Source: a virus. From it: a DNA stretch of 51,112 nt. The notes under the pieces were generated by a model. It was given only the letters and a program-made list of their open reading frames with translations. It was not told the DNA's origin and searched no databases. The stretch is taken from IMG/VR virus record IMGVR_UViG_3300033141_000720, positions 1-51,112 of that record; one strand, given 5' to 3'. Positions within the stretch are counted from its first letter, which is position 1. Every line of letters begins with the position of its first letter. The translations under genes and the position numbers were made by a program. Shown one piece after another: positions 16,253 to 25,021 of this stretch.

Positions 16253-16920
16253 ATGATTAAGAATTTAGTTTCATTTGGGTGTAGTTGGACGCGTGGTGAT
16301 GAGTTGCTTGACCCAGCACTTGAAGGCAAAGGCATAGAACCTTTTCAAAAGGAAAACGATGCTTACCGTACATCTCACGCATTTCCAGGATTAGTAGCCA
16401 ACCATTATGGATGGACATACGAAGATATTTCATAGTCATTGTTGGCTTAACAGATGAATCACGCATGAGCTGGTACAATACCAATTACTTACAGTCTAAG
16501 CGCACAGGCCAACACGATGCACATCGTTACGTACACTCAATTTGGATAGAGAAAGACTTTGATATTCGTGGTGAAGAAGGCCGTATGGATCATTGGCGCG
16601 ATCTACATAAGTTGCATTATGGCCTATCCGATTGCAACGATTGGCGCGAAACTAATTATGGTACTATAGTGCGAGCATTTGATGGCATTGCAGCAAGAAA
16701 TAATATTTCGATGTTACAGTTTAATGTACTTACACGTCAGCATAAACTTAAGGTTCCAACTCTAATAGAATCATCGTCCGCACTCGAAATGCTAGTCATT
16801 CGGGACAAGCCACGTAAGAATCCATTGTTCCTTCCAAAGAAACACCCTAATGAAAAAGGTCACGCAATTATATCAGAATTCTTGATTGACAAGATAGATT
16901 CTGTTATACTTAATGAATGA
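16253..16920 (+). pseudogene. SGNH/GDSL hydrolase broken by an out-of-frame internal deletion
   Basis: Two frames together make one SGNH hydrolase. The first (16253-16435) holds the nucleophile block VSFGCSWTRGDELLDP and FPGLVANHYGWTYEDI, then stops at TAG. The second, in another frame and readable from about 16411 to 16920, begins with the strand VIVGLTDESRMSWYN and ends with the catalytic HPNEKGH block (block V). In intact homologues a segment of roughly 40 residues with the GxND-type block would be expected between them, so an out-of-frame deletion near 16420-16440 is more likely than a one-base error. It may be a true pseudogene, two peptides that reassemble, or an assembly error at a variable site. 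Confidence 0.7.
16882..16910 (+). promoter_or_regulatory. Sigma70-like promoter giving a leaderless primase message
   Basis: TTGATT (16882-16887), a 17-base spacer, then TATACT (16905-16910) with TG at 16902-16903 (extended -10). Predicted +1 is 16917, the A of the primase ATG. It is embedded in the 3' end of the broken hydrolase gene. Confidence 0.65.
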
Positions 16921-17930
16921 TCGACATCTTACAGTACCTACCGCCAAGGACCAAGAAGAGTCCAAGCGGATGGTTCTCATTTAATGCACCGTGTTGTATA
17001 CACAACGGAGAAACACCCGATAAGCGTAAACGTGGTGGGCTAATTCTCAATGGTGATGATTGGTCGTATCATTGTTTTAACTGCGGATTCAAAACACGCT
17101 TTGTAAGCGGACAGCAGCTTAGTTTAAAATCTAAGAAACTATTGCAATGGTTAGGTGTTAGTTCGGATGTAATTCAAAAGATCAATTTAGATAGCTTAAA
17201 GAACAAGAAGATTTATGATATTGCAAAGGATCGCACAAACTCACGCAACGAAGTTATTCAACGCAACATATTCTTTAAGAAGCAAACACTCCCACCGGCA
17301 GCACGAAGCATTATGACATGCGATAATTGGGCAATTGATTACATTAAGAACGAGCGTGGCTTAGACTATCACGATTATCCTTTTAAAATTACACCGCAAG
17401 CACAAGGACGTAATAAGCAGCGCATATTAATACCATATATGTACGGCGAAGATGTAGTAGGATGGACGTCACGTTACTTAGATGATAAGTTTCCAAAGTA
17501 CCTGAATGAACATCAACAACCGGGCTATGTGTTCGGATTAGAAATGCAAAAGGAAGACTGGGATTACATATTAGTAATGGAAGGTGTGTTCTGTGCTATT
17601 AGTATGCGTGGTACAGCAGTATTACACAACGAACTAAGCGAACAGCAAACATCAATACTTCGCCGGCAAGGCAAAGAAGTTATAGTTATTCCAGATCAAG
17701 ACAAGGCAGGGCTTGTATTAGCTGAACAAGCACTAGAAGCAGGATTCAGCATAAGTGTTCCGGAGTGGCCAGAGCACGTTAAAGACGTGAATGACGCAGT
17801 AAAAGAATTTGGTAAACTCGGTGCTCTACTAAGTATTATTAATGCAAAAACATCTAGTAAAGTAAGAGCAAAGGTTATGATTAACAACCTTATAAAAAGA
17901 AAAAAGATAAAGACAAAAGTACATGACTGA
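16917..17930 (+). CDS. 61: DNA primase gp61-like
   Basis: 337 aa, equal in length to T4 gp61 (342 aa). It makes RNA primers for lagging-strand synthesis with the gp41 helicase. The N-terminal zinc ribbon shows C26-C-I-H29 and later YHCFNCGF (CHC2/CHCC type). The TOPRIM domain has VMEGVFCAI with the catalytic Glu and EVIVIPDQDKAG with the DxD pair. A TOPRIM-preceding GRNKQRILIPY block follows the DnaG layout. An out-of-frame ATG lies at 16913, but only 16917 opens this frame. It overlaps gp41 by eight bases. Confidence 0.92.
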   Translation: MIDILQYLPPRTKKSPSGWFSFNAPCCIHNGETPDKRKRGGLILNGDDWSYHCFNCGFKTRFVSGQQLSLKSKKLLQWLGVSSDVIQKINLDSLKNKKIYDIAKDRTNSRNEVIQRNIFFKKQTLPPAARSIMTCDNWAIDYIKNERGLDYHDYPFKITPQAQGRNKQRILIPYMYGEDVVGWTSRYLDDKFPKYLNEHQQPGYVFGLEMQKEDWDYILVMEGVFCAISMRGTAVLHNELSEQQTSILRRQGKEVIVIPDQDKAGLVLAEQALEAGFSISVPEWPEHVKDVNDAVKEFGKLGALLSIINAKTSSKVRAKVMINNLIKRKKIKTKVHD

Positions 17931-19293
17931 TTATACATACGATATACAAAAATTATTCCTAGAGATGATGATTGCAGACGCACAGACATTTGTGCGCGTA
18001 CAAAACATTTTTAATGTTGAAAACTTCCATCCTGACTTAAGACCAGCAGCTGAGTTCATAGAGAAACATTCCGACAAGTACGGAACGTTACCTGAGTTAA
18101 AACAACTTCAAGCAATGACAAATGTTAAACTTGAAGCACTACCTGAAGAGATTAACGAAGGACATTACGATTGGTTCTTTGAAGAGTTTGAAGGTTTTAC
18201 AAAGAGACAAGAGCTTGAACGTGCAGTACTAACATCTGCAGACCTACTTGAGAAGGGTGATTTTGAACCTGTATTACCATTGGTAAAAGCGGCTGTAGAA
18301 ATTAGTCTTACTAAAGACATGGGCATAAACTATTTTGAAGATCCCAAGGCACGTTTAAAAGCAATCAAAGATAACAACGGTCAGACAAGTACTGGCTGGG
18401 CAACAATGGATGCCAAGTTATACGGTGGGTTCAACAAGGGCGAACTACAAATATTTGCAGGTGGGTCGGGTTCGGGTAAATCATTATTCATGCAGAACCT
18501 AGCAGTTAACTGGGTTGAAGCAGGACTCAACGGTATCTTCGTTACACTTGAACTTAGTGAAGACTTATGTGCAATGCGACTTGATAGCATGATGACCGGC
18601 ACTCCAAGCAAATCAATTTTCAGGAACATTGATGATGTTGAAATGAAAGTTAAGATGAAAGCTAAAGCAGCAGGTAATTTGCAGATTAAATACTTCCCAG
18701 CACAAAGCAACATTAATGATATTAGAGCATTTGTTAAAGAATTGCAAGTTAAGACAGGTGGGCGTATTGATTTTATGTGCATTGATTATCTTGACTTGTT
18801 AATGCCTGTATCTGCTAAAGTTAGCCCAAGTGATTTGTTTGTTAAGGACAAGTATGTATCAGAAGAAATACGCAACCTTGGCAAAGAGCTTGACATTGTA
18901 ATGGTAACAGCGTCACAGCTTAACAGGTCGGCTGTTGAAGAAGTAGAATTCGATCACAGTATGATCTCGGGTGGTATATCTAAGATTAATACAGCTGATA
19001 ACGTATTTGGTATCTTCACATCACGTGCGATGCGTGAGCGCGGCAAATACCAATTGCAGCTTATGAAGACACGTAGTTCAGCAGGTGTAGGACAAAAGAT
19101 TGATCTAGACTTTGACGTAGATACTTTGCGTATTGTAGATAATGGTCAGCCAGGCATGGGCCATAGCAGTTCACCTTCTAATATATTAAGCAGCATTAAA
19201 GCAAAATCAACTATTTCCACAGAAGACGGCCCGGCACCCGGCGATGTACAGTCTGCTAAGTTGAATTCTTTGCTTAATAAAATCAAAAAATAA
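17923..19293 (+). CDS. 41: Replicative DNA helicase gp41-like (DnaB family)
   Basis: 456 aa, near T4 gp41 (475 aa). The hexameric 5'-3' helicase unwinds the fork and works with primase. The N-terminal helical domain (to about residue 130) precedes a RecA-like core with Walker A GGSGSGKS (180-187, K186), a Walker B FMCIDYLDLL, and motif H4 QLNRSAVEEVEFDHSMISGG. A flexible C-terminal tail follows (from about residue 408). It overlaps the primase gene, so the two subunits of the primosome are translated together. Confidence 0.93.
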   Translation: MTDYTYDIQKLFLEMMIADAQTFVRVQNIFNVENFHPDLRPAAEFIEKHSDKYGTLPELKQLQAMTNVKLEALPEEINEGHYDWFFEEFEGFTKRQELERAVLTSADLLEKGDFEPVLPLVKAAVEISLTKDMGINYFEDPKARLKAIKDNNGQTSTGWATMDAKLYGGFNKGELQIFAGGSGSGKSLFMQNLAVNWVEAGLNGIFVTLELSEDLCAMRLDSMMTGTPSKSIFRNIDDVEMKVKMKAKAAGNLQIKYFPAQSNINDIRAFVKELQVKTGGRIDFMCIDYLDLLMPVSAKVSPSDLFVKDKYVSEEIRNLGKELDIVMVTASQLNRSAVEEVEFDHSMISGGISKINTADNVFGIFTSRAMRERGKYQLQLMKTRSSAGVGQKIDLDFDVDTLRIVDNGQPGMGHSSSPSNILSSIKAKSTISTEDGPAPGDVQSAKLNSLLNKIKK

Positions 19294-19295
19294 TT

Positions 19296-20450
19296 ATGAA
19301 ATCACAATATTGTCCTGATGTATGGAAAGGATTGTACATCGAAAAGGCACCTGATAATTTAGTACACGTTGGTTTCTGTTGTCAAAATGCGCTCACGCAT
19401 AATGTTAGTATTGACGATCTAGAAGATGTATTGAAATCTAAACGACAAAGTTACGTTGACAATTATAATGACAAACAATGTAATAGTTGTTGGCGCAATG
19501 ATCATGCATATTCAAGGCGAGCACAATCGATTCGCTGGTTTGAAAATAATGATGTTGCATTGGATGAACTAATAGAATTAAAAACGTTAGATTTTAATAC
19601 TGAAAAATTATGTAACCTAGCATGTATTACATGTGGTCCTATTTTTAGTAGCAAATGGATGACAGAAATAAAAAAACACTCGTTTGATAATCTAGATAAA
19701 AATAATAGAGTAAAAGAGAAGTACACCAACACATTAAATAATGTCGAATGGGAATCAATTGATTTATCAGGCCTATCGAAATTATATTTTAATGGCGGTG
19801 AGCCATTACTAACGACTGATCATATTCGAGTATTAAAACGATTAGATGATATCGGAAGACTAAGTGAAGTCGAAATTTCGTATAACACTAATTGTACAGT
19901 AATTCCGTCAGCTGAAGTATTAAGTCTTTGGAAAAAAGCAAAATTAGTTCGAATAATGTTAAGTATTGACGGTATAGGTGAGACATTTAATTTCGTACGT
20001 TGGCCTGGTAAATGGTCAGCAGTGTCTGAACTAGTTCGAGTATTAAACAGCCAAGACTATAATATTATCATTGATATAACATGTGTAGTTGGTGTTCATA
20101 ATATACTAGAAATTGATCAACTAATAAAATGGAAGATGTTGAATTTAAATACAAACGCCCAAGGTGATCACGTATCCTTAAACTTTCAATGCGCTGGCCC
20201 AATATCATACGGCGGCGATATTCTTAGTATCCAAAAAGCTGATGCTGAATTGTCAGCTTTTATATTGGAACGGGCGGTCGGCATCAACGATTTTGAAATT
20301 TGGAATGTTATTGAATCGTATTTAAAAAATAATGTTACAGAAAAACAGAAAAACAATGAGTACATATCTTACTTAGATGAAATATCAGCCACACGTGGTA
20401 TTTCGTGGCACAAGGCCTTACCTGGGCTATATGATTTTACTCATAAATAG
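19296..20450 (+). CDS. Radical SAM protein with a second Cys-rich (twitch-like) region
   Basis: 384 aa. The radical SAM cluster motif CNLACITC (C106, C110, C113; CxxxCxxC) is followed by YFNGGEP (G167-G-E-P170), which binds SAM. A further SIDGIGETFNFVRWPG matches the SPASM/twitch radical SAM layout. Near the N-terminus FCCQNA and QCNSCWRND add Cys that could hold an auxiliary cluster. I recall a twitch-domain radical SAM protein as common in cyanophages. The substrate is unknown; peptide or nucleotide modification is possible. Its stop TAG lies in the late octamer at 20442. It begins three bases after gp41. Confidence 0.85.
   Translation: MKSQYCPDVWKGLYIEKAPDNLVHVGFCCQNALTHNVSIDDLEDVLKSKRQSYVDNYNDKQCNSCWRNDHAYSRRAQSIRWFENNDVALDELIELKTLDFNTEKLCNLACITCGPIFSSKWMTEIKKHSFDNLDKNNRVKEKYTNTLNNVEWESIDLSGLSKLYFNGGEPLLTTDHIRVLKRLDDIGRLSEVEISYNTNCTVIPSAEVLSLWKKAKLVRIMLSIDGIGETFNFVRWPGKWSAVSELVRVLNSQDYNIIIDITCVVGVHNILEIDQLIKWKMLNLNTNAQGDHVSLNFQCAGPISYGGDILSIQKADAELSAFILERAVGINDFEIWNVIESYLKNNVTEKQKNNEYISYLDEISATRGISWHKALPGLYDFTHK
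20442..20449 (+). promoter_or_regulatory. T4-late-like octamer CATAAATA
   Basis: One mismatch to TATAAATA. It contains most of the radical SAM stop codon (TAG 20448-20450) and lies 25 bases before the ATG of a virion-associated gene. The start of the transcribed region (AGTAGTAATAACG) resembles that of other late leaders here. Confidence 0.6.
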
Positions 20451-20474
20451 TAGTAATAACGAGATCTTATATCA

Positions 20475-20723
20475 ATGAAAAAGCACACACGAAGTATCTT
20501 AGAAGAACTTGAATTAATGCACACAGAGCGAGATTCGCGATATGTGATTGAAAATCGTGCCGAAAATATCATTGCTAGTGCCATTAATTTAATTAAGTTA
20601 ATGGAAGAAACTTACACTACAGAAGAAGTTGAGGATTTAACCCGCAAGCTTCTAAATTCAATCAAACAAAAAGACTCGTTAAAATTCAAAAGAAGCCTAG
20701 GACGAGTTAATGAGAGCAAATGA
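20475..20723 (+). CDS. Small helical protein, virion-associated
   Basis: 82 aa, almost entirely alpha-helical and charged (RSILEELELMHTERDSRYVI, then NRAENIIASAINLIKLMEET). I believe related short proteins precede head-associated genes in marine T4-like phages. Function unknown; a scaffold-like or head-internal role fits the location and late promoter. It overlaps the next gene by 14 bases. Confidence 0.65.
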   Translation: MKKHTRSILEELELMHTERDSRYVIENRAENIIASAINLIKLMEETYTTEEVEDLTRKLLNSIKQKDSLKFKRSLGRVNESK

Positions 20724-21795
20724 GTTTATAGTCGAAGAAGGTCCAGTAAGTAAACTTGGCGGGTGGATGTCTCGACAATCCGTTGAGCGCAAGCAAATGG
20801 ATAAAGAGAAAGCTATAAAACGCAATGTACCTAAGATTGTTACTGCCGTGCAGGAACTTTTATCAAATTATGTTGCTGATGCACCGCAAGAACAGATAAA
20901 CGATATCGTAATAGCGGTACTGGCGAAGAGCACCAAAGTTGATTTAGAAAGCAACGCAGATCTGTTTGCTAAGCCTATACAAGATTTATTAAATACAATA
21001 AGCACTAACCCATCAGAAATTGAATCAAGTGGTCAGGTACGTAAACTTCTAACTGATATCATTGGTAAAGCATTTACATTAAAACACTCGCCTAAGTACA
21101 CTAATGCCGCTGCATTGAAATATTATAAGGCTCAGCGTAAAGAAGGCAAGAGCAAAGAAGAAGCGACTGCCGCAACTGTCAAAAAATATGACGTAGAACC
21201 AGAAGACATTGGTGCGCCAGGAGATGAAAGGCCGAGCGCAACCGGCAGGAAATATCCAGAGACACCAACAACAGAAGTTCCTGAGAGAACAGAAACTGGC
21301 ATGGATGTTAGCGACCTTATTACAGATCTACAAGATTTCTTAAAAGCTGATCCTAAGACATACGCAGATGATGAAGATACTTTAGCTGTTATTAAACAGC
21401 ATCTCGAGAAAGATGAAGTTGGCTTGCCAAATGTTGATGTTCGTGACGCTATTATTGATGAAATAATGAGTGATCCAAATCTACCATCATCCCCCGCTGT
21501 ATTTGACGACGAGTTCAGAGCACTAGTACATTCACCAAATGGTCTTAGACATAAGAAAGATGGAGACGGTGACGGAGATAACGTAGCATTCGTTAAGCAC
21601 AAAGGTAAATGGTCAAGATGGCATATCGGCGAAAGAAGTAGCTGGCGTCTAATAGATAAGAAAATTACAAGTGAACGCGATCTGAAATCATTGTTTAACT
21701 TAGATCAAGCCGGATCAACAGCATTACAACCGCTGATGTTCAGGAAGGAAGAAATTGAAGGCGCCAAGAACCTGTACAGAGTATCTACTAGATGA
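20710..21795 (+). CDS. Head-associated protein with capsid-targeting-like leader (probable)
   Basis: 361 aa. The leader MRANEFIVEE resembles the T4 capsid-targeting sequence MKTYQEFIAE of the internal proteins, which is cut by the gp21 protease after Glu. A basic helical region follows (LGGWMSRQSVERKQMDKEKAIKR), then a linker rich in Glu/Pro/Thr (about 170-200), and a C-terminal domain with a DGDGDN loop (FKHKDGDGDGDN-type; NGLRHKKDGDGDGDN) and KWSRWHIGERSSW. The protein may be packed into the head. It overlaps its neighbours at both ends (14 and 4 bases). Confidence 0.55.
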   Translation: MRANEFIVEEGPVSKLGGWMSRQSVERKQMDKEKAIKRNVPKIVTAVQELLSNYVADAPQEQINDIVIAVLAKSTKVDLESNADLFAKPIQDLLNTISTNPSEIESSGQVRKLLTDIIGKAFTLKHSPKYTNAAALKYYKAQRKEGKSKEEATAATVKKYDVEPEDIGAPGDERPSATGRKYPETPTTEVPERTETGMDVSDLITDLQDFLKADPKTYADDEDTLAVIKQHLEKDEVGLPNVDVRDAIIDEIMSDPNLPSSPAVFDDEFRALVHSPNGLRHKKDGDGDGDNVAFVKHKGKWSRWHIGERSSWRLIDKKITSERDLKSLFNLDQAGSTALQPLMFRKEEIEGAKNLYRVSTR

Positions 21796-23726
21796 GCGTA
21801 ACCACATACTATAAGTTATTTGAAGGTGGCAACATTTTCAAAGATACCAACAAACGCCCAATGACTGTACGTATTCCAAAGGATAGTATTGCACCATCAC
21901 TTGCCTTTGTTGAAAAGATACTTGGCATTCCTCTTGATGTGTGGCTTGGTACAACAGGTAAGAAAGAATCAAGTGGCGACATAGACGTAGCTGTAGATGC
22001 AGCAAAGTACGATAAGAAAGAAGTTGCAAACAAATTAAAAGCGTGGGCAAAGAGCCAAGGCCAAGCACCTAGCGAATGGGTTAAATTAAGCGGCGATAAC
22101 GTACACTTTAAAACACCTATACGTGACAGGAAAGGCAATGAGCTAGGCGAGTTTGCACAGTTAGATTTAATGTTTGGTAACCCAAAATTCCAAGCGTGGT
22201 CGATGCGCGGTGAGCCAGGCGAGTATAAAGGTATGCATCGTCACATTATAATGGCAAGCATTGCAAAAGCACAAGGCATGAAGTGGTCTTATAAGGCCGG
22301 ACTTGTTAATCGTGCAACAAACGAAACTATTTCACAGGATCCAAAAGAGATTGTAAGAACATTACTGCCAGGGTATTCCAGTAACCCGATGGACCTAAGT
22401 GTAAAAAGTATATTAGATTATGTGTATAAAAAGTATAAAGACCAACCAGAAAAGATTGAAGCATTAATAGGCGAAGCCGCAGCAACATTAGCTGAACACC
22501 ACGGCGTTCAATTACCAATGCCAAACGATGAAGCAGTACACGAATCAAATGATCCAGACGAGTACTTCCTTGCACGGTTACGTGACAGGATGGTTAATAT
22601 GGGTTACACACCACTATTTGAAGAGCCTGCGTTTATAACAGAAGGCAAGCTAAGAGATATGAACCACCTTGAGGACCTAGTGTTAGACGAAGGACCAAGT
22701 GGCTTATACAGAGCAATAAAGATTTTACGTGCGTTTGCCGAAGGCACCGCACATGGAGAAACGACCATTAAATGGGATGGCAGTCCTGCTATAGTATTTG
22801 GCAGAGACGACAGTGGTCAATTCTTCTTAACTGACAAGTCGGGTTATGCAGCCAAAGGTTACGATGGCAAAGCTAAGTCGGCTAAACAACTAGGGAAGAT
22901 GTTTGCGAATCGCAAGGCACCAATGGACGATAGCCGTAAACAGTTTGTTGCTAACATGATGGACATATTTAATGAATATCAAAAGGCAACCCCAAAAGAC
23001 TTCCGCGGCATGATGAGCGGAGACTTAATGTATTACACCACTCCACCGCTTGTAAGCAATGAGTTCGTGTTCCAGCCTAACGTAGTACGTTACGAAGTGA
23101 ATAAAGACTCTAAGCTAGGACAGCGCATTAGTCAAAGCAAGACAGGCATTGTGGTACACAAGTACATAGGCGATCAATTTAATACAACAGAAGAAGCAAT
23201 CAAGCAGATGCAAGGTACTGACGTATTTGTTATTCCACCAGTGCATGTGCAAACACCATCAAAGATTAATACTAAGCCAATTGATAAGCTAGAAGCATTT
23301 GCTAACACACATGCAGGCGAAATTAAAGCATTGTTTGATCCAAGTGGCCTTAAAGGCATTGCAAACATTCACGCATTGTTCTACAAGTACATTAATAACA
23401 GTGTAGATACAGGACTTGAAAACTTAGGCAACGACTTCGAACAGTGGCTAAACACAGAAAACTTAACCGATAAGAAACGTGCTAATATTGCAAACTACTT
23501 AAAAGAAAATAAGAAGGGCGTAAATGCATTGTGGACACTTATTAGAGGCGTTATGAAGTTAAAGGATTGGTTAGTAGATGAATTTGATTCTCACCCAAGT
23601 GACGTAGAACAGTCAATTGGTGGTGAGAAGGGCGGCGAAGGATATGTGGTAAAAACTGCTACAGGTCCAGTTAAACTGGTATCCAGAAGCAAATTTACTG
23701 CCGCAAATCGAGCATTACATCGCTAA
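21792..23726 (+). CDS. Fused nucleotidyltransferase / KxDG ligase-like protein
   Basis: 644 aa in one reading frame. N-terminal Pol-beta-type nucleotidyltransferase: GTTGKKESSGDIDVAVD with the metal-binding pair D63 and D65, followed by a third acidic strand (FAQLDLMFG). The C-terminal half has a nucleotidyl-transfer ligase signature: TTIKWDGSPAIVFG with the probable adenylated Lys at 327, and near the end GGEGYVVKTATGPVKLVSRSK, which matches ligase motifs IV-V. This looks like a nucleic-acid repair enzyme, e.g. tRNA or RNA end repair, but the substrate is unknown. I recall related large proteins (DUF6267 type) in cyanophages. It sits among head-associated genes, so it may be packaged. Confidence 0.78.
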   Translation: MSVTTYYKLFEGGNIFKDTNKRPMTVRIPKDSIAPSLAFVEKILGIPLDVWLGTTGKKESSGDIDVAVDAAKYDKKEVANKLKAWAKSQGQAPSEWVKLSGDNVHFKTPIRDRKGNELGEFAQLDLMFGNPKFQAWSMRGEPGEYKGMHRHIIMASIAKAQGMKWSYKAGLVNRATNETISQDPKEIVRTLLPGYSSNPMDLSVKSILDYVYKKYKDQPEKIEALIGEAAATLAEHHGVQLPMPNDEAVHESNDPDEYFLARLRDRMVNMGYTPLFEEPAFITEGKLRDMNHLEDLVLDEGPSGLYRAIKILRAFAEGTAHGETTIKWDGSPAIVFGRDDSGQFFLTDKSGYAAKGYDGKAKSAKQLGKMFANRKAPMDDSRKQFVANMMDIFNEYQKATPKDFRGMMSGDLMYYTTPPLVSNEFVFQPNVVRYEVNKDSKLGQRISQSKTGIVVHKYIGDQFNTTEEAIKQMQGTDVFVIPPVHVQTPSKINTKPIDKLEAFANTHAGEIKALFDPSGLKGIANIHALFYKYINNSVDTGLENLGNDFEQWLNTENLTDKKRANIANYLKENKKGVNALWTLIRGVMKLKDWLVDEFDSHPSDVEQSIGGEKGGEGYVVKTATGPVKLVSRSKFTAANRALHR

Positions 23727-23741
23727 AAATTTGCCAAGAGA

Positions 23742-23749
23742 GATAAATA
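23742..23749 (+). promoter_or_regulatory. T4-late-like octamer GATAAATA
   Basis: One mismatch to TATAAATA. The 48-base leader holds an inverted repeat (GGGATCTTTAAGATACCC, 23758-23775) before an AGGAG ribosome site. Confidence 0.6.
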
Positions 23750-23797
23750 ATTATAACGGGATCTTTAAGATACCCACTTAAATTAGGAGAATATAAA

Positions 23798-24067
23798 ATG
23801 GCAGGCGTAACAAAAGTAAACGGTACATATCATACAGAAGAATTGGTCCATCGCGACTTGTTCTTTAAAGTTGTCGGTAACGGCGGTGGCGCAATTTCAC
23901 AAGCTGAATTTGACGCAATCATGCAAGAAGTACACTTAACTTCTACTATTGAAGTAATTGGCGATTTTGTTGCTGATAGCTCAACAGCAGTTAACGTTGT
24001 AATTTCAGGCGCAGATGTAACAGCACTTAGCGGTTCTGGTACAATTGGTGATATTGCTGGCTTCTAA
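23798..24067 (+). CDS. Small structural-type protein, 89 aa
   Basis: A short beta-rich protein (MAGVTKVNGTYHTEELVHRD opening, then FFKVVGNGGGAISQAEFD, ending with SGADVTALSGSGTIGDIAGF). It has a late-type octamer, a perfect AGGAG site and a terminator of its own, i.e. a single-gene late unit like the gene at 5463. This suggests high expression; a head-decoration or tail protein is likely but not proven. Confidence 0.72.
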   Translation: MAGVTKVNGTYHTEELVHRDLFFKVVGNGGGAISQAEFDAIMQEVHLTSTIEVIGDFVADSSTAVNVVISGADVTALSGSGTIGDIAGF

Positions 24068-24092
24068 GTAATACTTAGAATATAGTTTAAAG

Positions 24093-24115
24093 AGCCTCGG
24101 AGACGGGGCTTTTTT
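24093..24115 (+). terminator. Rho-independent terminator
   Basis: A 6-bp stem AGCCTC/GGGGCT (24093-24098 with 24105-24110, one G-U pair) and GGAGAC loop are followed by a T-run 24110-24115. Confidence 0.85.
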
Positions 24116-24135
24116 ATGGCCTGAGTTTCTGCCTA

Positions 24136-24143
24136 GTTAAATA
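24136..24143 (+). promoter_or_regulatory. Late-like octamer GTTAAATA, leaderless geometry
   Basis: Two mismatches to TATAAATA. It ends five bases before the ATG at 24148 and follows a terminator, so the next message should start at or beside the ATG. No ribosome site is visible. Confidence 0.45.
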
Positions 24144-24147
24144 CAAT

Positions 24148-24561
24148 ATGCCGCAGCACATCAAGATACATACAGATTTTGACATAACAAACACAGGTGT
24201 GGTACGTAACTTTAAAGAAGCATTGTTGCCAGCAACAGTTAACGGAAGAATAATTTACACAGAGGAAGAATGGATTCGTTGCAGACGACAGCAAACGAAC
24301 TGGGAGACAATGGTACAAGTAATCTCCTTGCGTACACAGCCGTATAATATACGGACCGATGTTACTGAGTCTGGCTGGGTCTTAGAATTTGATGTAGGTT
24401 TTTCAGGATTGTATGAGCTTGATAGTGATAAGTTAGGATTGCTTAAAGAAGATTTTAATAATGTTCCGTTGCTAGTAGGATTAACAGAGCATACAAAAAC
24501 TGATGTTTACGAGTTTATAGCCATTGATGAAAATATAAGGTTTGAATCTTATGAATTATAA
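24148..24561 (+). CDS. Hypothetical protein, virion-associated region
   Basis: 137 aa, unknown. It opens PQHIKIHTDFDITNTGVVRNF, which resembles conserved proteins of marine T4-like phages. A later beta series (WVLEFDVGFSGLYELD) has no catalytic motif. It overlaps the next gene by 11 bases. Expression is probably late, from the octamer immediately upstream. Confidence 0.68.
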   Translation: MPQHIKIHTDFDITNTGVVRNFKEALLPATVNGRIIYTEEEWIRCRRQQTNWETMVQVISLRTQPYNIRTDVTESGWVLEFDVGFSGLYELDSDKLGLLKEDFNNVPLLVGLTEHTKTDVYEFIAIDENIRFESYEL

Positions 24562-25021
24562 GAAGGTCAGTAAGTCGTTACGTAAAATAGCCGACAAGAC
24601 GCTAACACAAGATGATTTAGCTCAGCAGATTATTATTCAGAAAGGTACCACGTATCATGTCTTTAGAGATTATAAGATTGAGGAAACAGTGTTTGGGTGG
24701 GAGATATCTGCAAACATGTTTGACGGTATAATACTGTTTAATACAGCTAAGACCGCGCTTGCATGGTGTATAGCCCATAAACATAATAAGTATGACTTAA
24801 TAAGAAACTTAGAAATATACGATAAGCGGGTTGCAGCAAAGCAGTTTGATATTGATATCGTAACTCACCAACTGGACAACGGTGTAACAGATTCGGATAC
24901 TAGGGCGGTTTTAACAGCAAGATTAACGGAAGACATTAATTCCAGACAGACATATAAGAAACAATTAGCAAAATGTATAGAAACGGCTAAATACATAAAA
25001 TTAAAGGAACAAACCAAATGA
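24551..25021 (+). CDS. Helical protein of the late cluster
   Basis: 156 aa from the ATG at 24551, preferred over a TTG at 24542. Strongly helical and basic at both ends (MNYKKVSKSLRKIADKT; YKKQLAKCIETAKYIKLKEQ). The centre has a short beta region (VFRDYKIEETVFGWEISA). Function unknown. The overlap with both neighbours (11 and 4 bases, ATGA) places it in one translation unit with the acidic protein downstream. Confidence 0.68.
   Translation: MNYKKVSKSLRKIADKTLTQDDLAQQIIIQKGTTYHVFRDYKIEETVFGWEISANMFDGIILFNTAKTALAWCIAHKHNKYDLIRNLEIYDKRVAAKQFDIDIVTHQLDNGVTDSDTRAVLTARLTEDINSRQTYKKQLAKCIETAKYIKLKEQTK

Noticed and set aside
16411-16920. A separate complete gene starting at the ATG 16411
   Set aside because: Its first residues are out-of-frame reading of the upstream gene and the remainder is the C-terminal half of an SGNH hydrolase.
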